From contig NZ_DATJBQ010000150.1 in the NCBI RefSeq assembly GCF_035515275.1, positions 1 through 27,241 of the forward strand: DNA of 27,241 nt, written 5' to 3'. Made by a program: the position numbers and the translations under genes. The stretch's first letter is position 1; the number at the start of each line of letters is the position of its first letter. The stretch is from Pusillimonas sp035515275 (GTDB lineage: Bacteria > Pseudomonadota > Gammaproteobacteria > Burkholderiales > Burkholderiaceae_B). Below, piece by piece: positions 24,158 to 27,241 of the stretch. The notes under the pieces were generated by a model, which was not told the origin of the DNA, did no database searches, and was given only the letters and a program-made list of their open reading frames with translations.

Positions 24158-25966
24158 ATGAGTAGAGTCCATTATCGAGGCCCCGCGCCCGGCAATCGCA
24201 ACGATTTTAAAACCATTCGCTCGCTGCTTCCATTTGTGTGGGAGTTCAAATACCGGGTGCTGATCGCCATGGCGTTCCTGGTGGCGGCAAAAGTTGCCAG
24301 CGTGATCACGCCTCTTTATTTAAAGGACGTGGTCGACGCATTGAGCCTGCCGCAGAACCTCATTGTTCTGCCCGTCGCGGCATTGCTGGGGTACGGCCTT
24401 GCCCGGCTGGCTAGCACTGTGTTTGGCGAGCTGCGCGACGCGCTGTTCGCACGCGTTACCCAAGGTTCGATTCGACGTATTGCAACGCGACTGTTCGAGC
24501 ATCTGTTTGCGTTGTCGATGCGGTTCCACTTGCAGCGGCAAACCGGCGGCTTAAGCCGAGACATTGAACGCGGCACAAAGGGTATTGGCTTTCTGTTGAA
24601 CTTCATGGTGTTCAACGTGCTGCCCACCTTGCTTGAAATCACGATGGTTACGGCCATTTTGCTGTGGCGCTACGACCTCACCTTTGCGGCGGTAACGCTC
24701 GGAACCATTGGGGCGTACATTGTTTTTACCCTGATCGTTACCGAAAAGCGCATGGTGTACCGACGCAGCATGAATGATCTGGACAGCCAGGCCAACAGCA
24801 AGGCGATCGACGCAATTCTTAACTACGAAACGGTTAAGTATTTCGGTAACGAAGCCTACGAACAGGATCGCTATGACCGCAATTTGAACCGTTGGGTGGA
24901 TTCGGCAGTAAAAAACCAAGTGTCGCTGAACTTCCTGAATATGGGGCAGGGCGTCATCATTACAGTGGGGGTCACTGCCTTGCTTGCGCTCTCCGCCAAC
25001 GGGGTGGTCAAGCAAACCATGACGGTGGGCGACGTGGTGCTGGTGTCGGCTTACCTGACCCAATTGTATGCGCCGCTTAATTTTCTCGGCTTTGTGTACC
25101 GTGAGATCAAGCACGCATTGGCCGACATGGAGCGCATGTTCGGCTTGATGGATCAAGATCTCGAGGTCGCCGACAAGCCTTCGGCCAAGGTGTTGAATAC
25201 TCGCAGCGCCTCGGTAACGTTCGAACATGTGGATTTCGGTTATGAGCTTAACCGTCAAATACTGTTCGACGTCAGCTTTGAGATTCCCGCGGGCCAAACG
25301 CTGGCGGTTGTCGGTGCCTCGGGAGCGGGGAAATCAACCTTGTCGCGTTTGTTGTTTCGTTTTTATGATGTCAGTGAAGGTGCGATCAAGGTCGAGGGCA
25401 TGGATATTCGGGACCTGGATCAGGCCAGCCTGCGTCGCCACATCGGCATCGTTCCGCAAGACACGGTGCTGTTCAATGACACCATCTTGTACAACATTGC
25501 CTACGGCAACCCGGGGGCCCATCGCGACGACATCATCGAAGCTGCACGGGCGGCCCGCATCCACGATTTCGTCATGGGCCTGCCCGATGGCTACGATACG
25601 CAGGTGGGCGAGCGCGGGCTGAAGCTGTCGGGCGGCGAGAAACAGCGTGTGGCGATTGCACGTACGCTACTCAAGAACCCGCCGATCCTGGTTCTTGACG
25701 AGGCAACCAGCGCGTTGGATACGCATACTGAAAAACACATTCAGGACGAACTGCGTCAAATTGCTCGCGATCGAACGACGCTGATCATTGCGCATCGTTT
25801 GTCTACGGTGGTGGATGCTGATGAGATCCTGGTGCTGGACCAGGGGCGGGTCGTAGAGCAGGGGTCGCATCGCGAGCTGCTTTTGCAAGGCGGGCGGTAT
25901 GCGCAGATGTGGATGTTGCAGCAGGCGGGGCTGGATGAGGATGGTCATTCGGGGGCTGTTGAATAA
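24158..25966 (+). CDS. ABC exporter of the Atm1/HMT1 (heavy-metal/glutathione) type
   Basis: A half-transporter with membrane and ATPase domains fused. The 602-residue protein has six helices in about residues 30-320, then an ATPase with Walker A GASGAGKST (386-394), signature LSGGE (490-494), Walker B ILVLDE (510-515) and H-loop IIAHRLST. The motif NYETVKYFGNE (222-232) is characteristic of the Atm1/ABCB7/HMT1 group, whose members export glutathione-linked sulfur, Fe-S precursors or metal complexes. The ATG at 24158 with AGGA upstream is chosen over TTG 24146. The downstream Fe-S regulator and the window's gshB agree with a role in glutathione or Fe-S metabolism, but that is inference. Confidence 0.9.
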   Translation: MSRVHYRGPAPGNRNDFKTIRSLLPFVWEFKYRVLIAMAFLVAAKVASVITPLYLKDVVDALSLPQNLIVLPVAALLGYGLARLASTVFGELRDALFARVTQGSIRRIATRLFEHLFALSMRFHLQRQTGGLSRDIERGTKGIGFLLNFMVFNVLPTLLEITMVTAILLWRYDLTFAAVTLGTIGAYIVFTLIVTEKRMVYRRSMNDLDSQANSKAIDAILNYETVKYFGNEAYEQDRYDRNLNRWVDSAVKNQVSLNFLNMGQGVIITVGVTALLALSANGVVKQTMTVGDVVLVSAYLTQLYAPLNFLGFVYREIKHALADMERMFGLMDQDLEVADKPSAKVLNTRSASVTFEHVDFGYELNRQILFDVSFEIPAGQTLAVVGASGAGKSTLSRLLFRFYDVSEGAIKVEGMDIRDLDQASLRRHIGIVPQDTVLFNDTILYNIAYGNPGAHRDDIIEAARAARIHDFVMGLPDGYDTQVGERGLKLSGGEKQRVAIARTLLKNPPILVLDEATSALDTHTEKHIQDELRQIARDRTTLIIAHRLSTVVDADEILVLDQGRVVEQGSHRELLLQGGRYAQMWMLQQAGLDEDGHSGAVE

Positions 25967-26072
25967 GTCTTTTTAGCGTTGGCTTCGCAGCTTGCTCGGT
26001 CAGGTTGCGATGACTAGGTTCGGTGTTGTGGTCAGCCTCGGAGTTGTGAAGTCGCGATGATGCGGATTCTTG

Positions 26073-26231
26073 AACCACCCCTGGTTGCGGGGTATGCCTG
26101 ATTCGCGCGGAGGCACTCGGCCTTCGGCCCGCCTGCCCTGGTCGTCCGCCCCTTCGGGCTCCCTTCTCAGGGCGCCCGGCTCTCGCGCCAACGCGCGAAT
26201 CAGGCATACCCCGCACCCAGGGGCTCCGGTT
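26073..26231. repeat. Palindromic element A (about 160 bp, 32-bp arms)
   Basis: Arms at 26078-26109 and 26192-26223 are complementary with one mismatch (T26085 against C26216). The inner 23 bases (26087-26109 with 26192-26214) match perfectly, with key sequence GGGGTATGCCTGATTCGCG. A short extension AACC/GGTT at 26073-26076 and 26228-26231 is separated by an asymmetric loop. The 82-base spacer is very GC-rich and contains small hairpins such as GGCC-TTC-GGCC. No target-site duplication was identified. The form is that of a MITE-like or REP-like intergenic repeat. Confidence 0.7.
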
Positions 26232-26350
26232 AGAAAATGCGTCGGCTTGGGTTTGAAACTCGTCCGCAGCTGGTTAAGCCGGCGTTGCAGCCGCCTCTGG
26301 AGATCGACAAGCACCATATACCGGTGGCGTTCCAATCATCTCCATTAAAA

Positions 26351-26570
26351 GGCGTGGGGGTGGCTCCGGCTTTGGGCGACGTTTGCAAGCCGAGCGAACT
26401 GTCGTCTGCGGGGGTGCAAGCACGCAGCCTGTCTGAGCAACACGGGTGGCGGGCCACTGGCCCGCCGTTGCGAGTTCTGCGTGCGCCCCGCAGACGATAG
26501 TTCGAGAGGGAAGCCGGCAAAGCCGGCCGCAGCTGCCGGCGACCGAAGCCGGAGCCACCCGCGCGCCGCC
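26351..26570. repeat. Palindromic element B (about 200 bp, nested stems)
   Basis: Successive complementary arms are nested: GGGTGGCTCCGGCTT (26358-26372) with its complement at 26546-26560; CGAACT plus TCGTCTGCGGGG (26395-26413, one mismatch) with 26486-26504; GCACGCAG (26420-26427) with 26477-26484; GCAAC (26437-26441) with 26467-26471; and GGCGGGCC (26448-26455) with 26459-26466 around a three-base loop. The result is one long imperfect cruciform or RNA stem. A GC-rich side branch built of repeated GCCGGC motifs lies at about 26511-26540. Confidence 0.68.
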
Positions 26571-26717
26571 TCAAGAAATTAAACGCAACGATCCAGCAAT
26601 CGGAAAGAAACGATTCGAAGGCAACGCTGAAAAGGGCGATGGCCGTCATCGCCACGCCTTGAAAAATCGGCCTGATCGCCATCCAGTACCACAACCATTC
26701 CGCGAGTAAGGTCATAC

Positions 26718-26749
26718 TTGACCGATACAGTACCGATAAAGTACTGTAT
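26718..26749 (+). promoter_or_regulatory. Promoter with overlapping 25-bp operator for the Rrf2 regulator
   Basis: TTGACC (26718-26723) and TACTGT (26742-26747), 18 bases apart, form a plausible sigma-70 promoter. Between and over them lies a perfect dyad, ATACAGTAC (26725-26733), seven-base spacer, GTACTGTAT (26741-26749). The 25-bp length and the ATA...TAT ends recall the IscR type 1 site. A protein bound here would block the -10 element, so autorepression by the downstream regulator is likely. Confidence 0.72.
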
Positions 26750-26800
26750 GAAGACGCAGTAGCGCAATGCTTACCCGGAATATCTACAGGAGCCCACATC

Positions 26801-27241
26801 ATGTTGCGTATCAGCAAGATCATGGATTACGGCACCTTGGTGCTGACCTACATGGCCGGCTGCCCCGAGCGCCTGTGCAGCGCTCCCGAATTGGCTAAAG
26901 CCCTTGGGTTGAACCCGCCCACCGTCAGCAAAGTGTTGAAACTGCTTGGACGTCATGGTCTGGTGCGCAGCGTGCGCGGCGTGCAGGGGGGGTACGCATT
27001 GAGCCGGCCCGCCACTGAAATCAACATCGCCCAGGTTATTGACGCCCTTGACGAACAACCCTTTGGGCTGACCGAGTGCACCTCATTACCGGGCAGTTGC
27101 GACTTCGAAACCGGCTGCAACCTGCGCCATAACTGGCAGCGCATCAACGACACTGTGCGTCGTGCGCTGGAAGAGGTCTCGGTGGCCGACATGGCGCGGC
27201 CACAACCCGTGGGAGTGTCGCTGCCGGCGACTGGTCGTACC
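26801..27241 (+). CDS. Rrf2/IscR-family Fe-S cluster regulator (SUF system type), partial
   Basis: 147 codons are visible before the right edge, with no stop. The ATG is supported by AGGAG (26788-26792) at 8-base spacing. The winged-helix domain (MLRISKIMDYGTLVLTYMA, then LAKALGLNPPTVSKVLKLL, then VRGVQGGYALSRP) is characteristic of Rrf2 proteins. Cysteines 93, 100 and 106 lie where IscR uses C92, C98 and C104 to bind a [2Fe-2S] cluster, and H110 is a possible fourth ligand. Members of this subgroup (SUF system assembly regulator) usually precede sufBCDS, which would lie just past the window. The overlapping promoter palindrome suggests autorepression. Confidence 0.88.
   Translation, partial: MLRISKIMDYGTLVLTYMAGCPERLCSAPELAKALGLNPPTVSKVLKLLGRHGLVRSVRGVQGGYALSRPATEINIAQVIDALDEQPFGLTECTSLPGSCDFETGCNLRHNWQRINDTVRRALEEVSVADMARPQPVGVSLPATGRT

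Larger units (their letters stand above)
25967..26800. other. Long non-coding region with palindromic elements
   Basis: About 830 bases carry no convincing gene. Several open frames of 60-200 codons exist on both strands but lack ribosome sites and protein-like composition. Most of the region is occupied by two large inverted-repeat structures, annotated separately. A smaller hairpin, GGCGATG, GCCGT, CATCGCC, lies near 26637-26655. The promoter and operator of the Rrf2-type regulator occupy the right end. Confidence 0.6.

Noticed and set aside
25945..25985. Insertion sequence end at the exporter 3' end (GGGGGCTGTTGAATAAGTC)
   Set aside because: It resembles some IS termini, but no matching inverted end, duplication or transposase was found.
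26230..26823. 197-codon minus-strand frame over the palindromic region
   Set aside because: It crosses the inverted repeats and the Rrf2 promoter, has no ribosome site and low-complexity, arginine-rich composition.
1..27241. CRISPR arrays, tRNA or rRNA genes
   Set aside because: No regularly spaced repeats, no cloverleaf and no rRNA core sequence was recognised on either strand.

Overview
The window is dense chromosomal DNA from a betaproteobacterium of the order Burkholderiales, most likely family Alcaligenaceae (Bordetella, Achromobacter or Pusillimonas-like). The evidence is GC-rich codon use, protein sequences close to that group (IF-3, ThrRS, PheST, IHF-alpha), and two familiar gene blocks: gshB / EIIA / ptsH / ptsI / amtB / glnK / ubiK / comM and rpmI / rplT / pheS / pheT / ihfA / merR. 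No phage, IS transposase, CRISPR array, rRNA or tRNA was seen.

Layout. 1-3447 (minus): a polyamine-type ABC importer operon (ATPase, binding protein, permease, start of a second permease). 3650-6348 (plus): thrS-infC, preceded by what looks like a complete ribosome-mediated transcription attenuator with a leader peptide carrying four consecutive Thr codons. As given, thrS has a one-base frameshift after Trp308, and infC starts with the rare codon AUC. 6410-9873 (plus): glutathione synthetase followed by three soluble PTS proteins (EIIA of the mannose type, HPr, EI). 9925-11500 (minus): glnK-amtB behind a near-perfect sigma-54 promoter with candidate NtrC sites. 11965-14468 (plus): a small alanine-rich lipoprotein, ubiK and comM. 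14484-16554: a divergent pair, an aromatic-acid MFS transporter and a MarR regulator, with palindromic candidate operators between them. 16577-21780 (plus): promoter, rpmI, rplT, pheS, pheT, ihfA and a MerR-like regulator, then a ferritin-like DUF455 protein. 22557-24070 (minus): an ECF sigma factor coupled to an RskA-like anti-sigma factor. 24158-25966 (plus): an Atm1/HMT1-type ABC exporter. 25967-26800: non-coding DNA with two large nested palindromic elements. 26801-end (plus): start of an Rrf2/IscR-type Fe-S regulator with a 25-bp palindrome inside its promoter.

How it fits together. The translation genes that normally form one run (thrS-infC-rpmI-rplT-pheST-ihfA) are split here by about 10 kb holding the glutathione/PTS/nitrogen/comM block and the MFS/MarR pair. 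Regulation visible in the sequence includes threonine-tRNA sensing for thrS, AUC-start autoregulation of infC, nitrogen control of glnK-amtB, local repression at the MarR pair, and probable Fe-S autoregulation of the last gene.

The strongest candidates for something little described are the thrS leader-peptide attenuator and the paired palindromic elements at about 26.07-26.57 kb.
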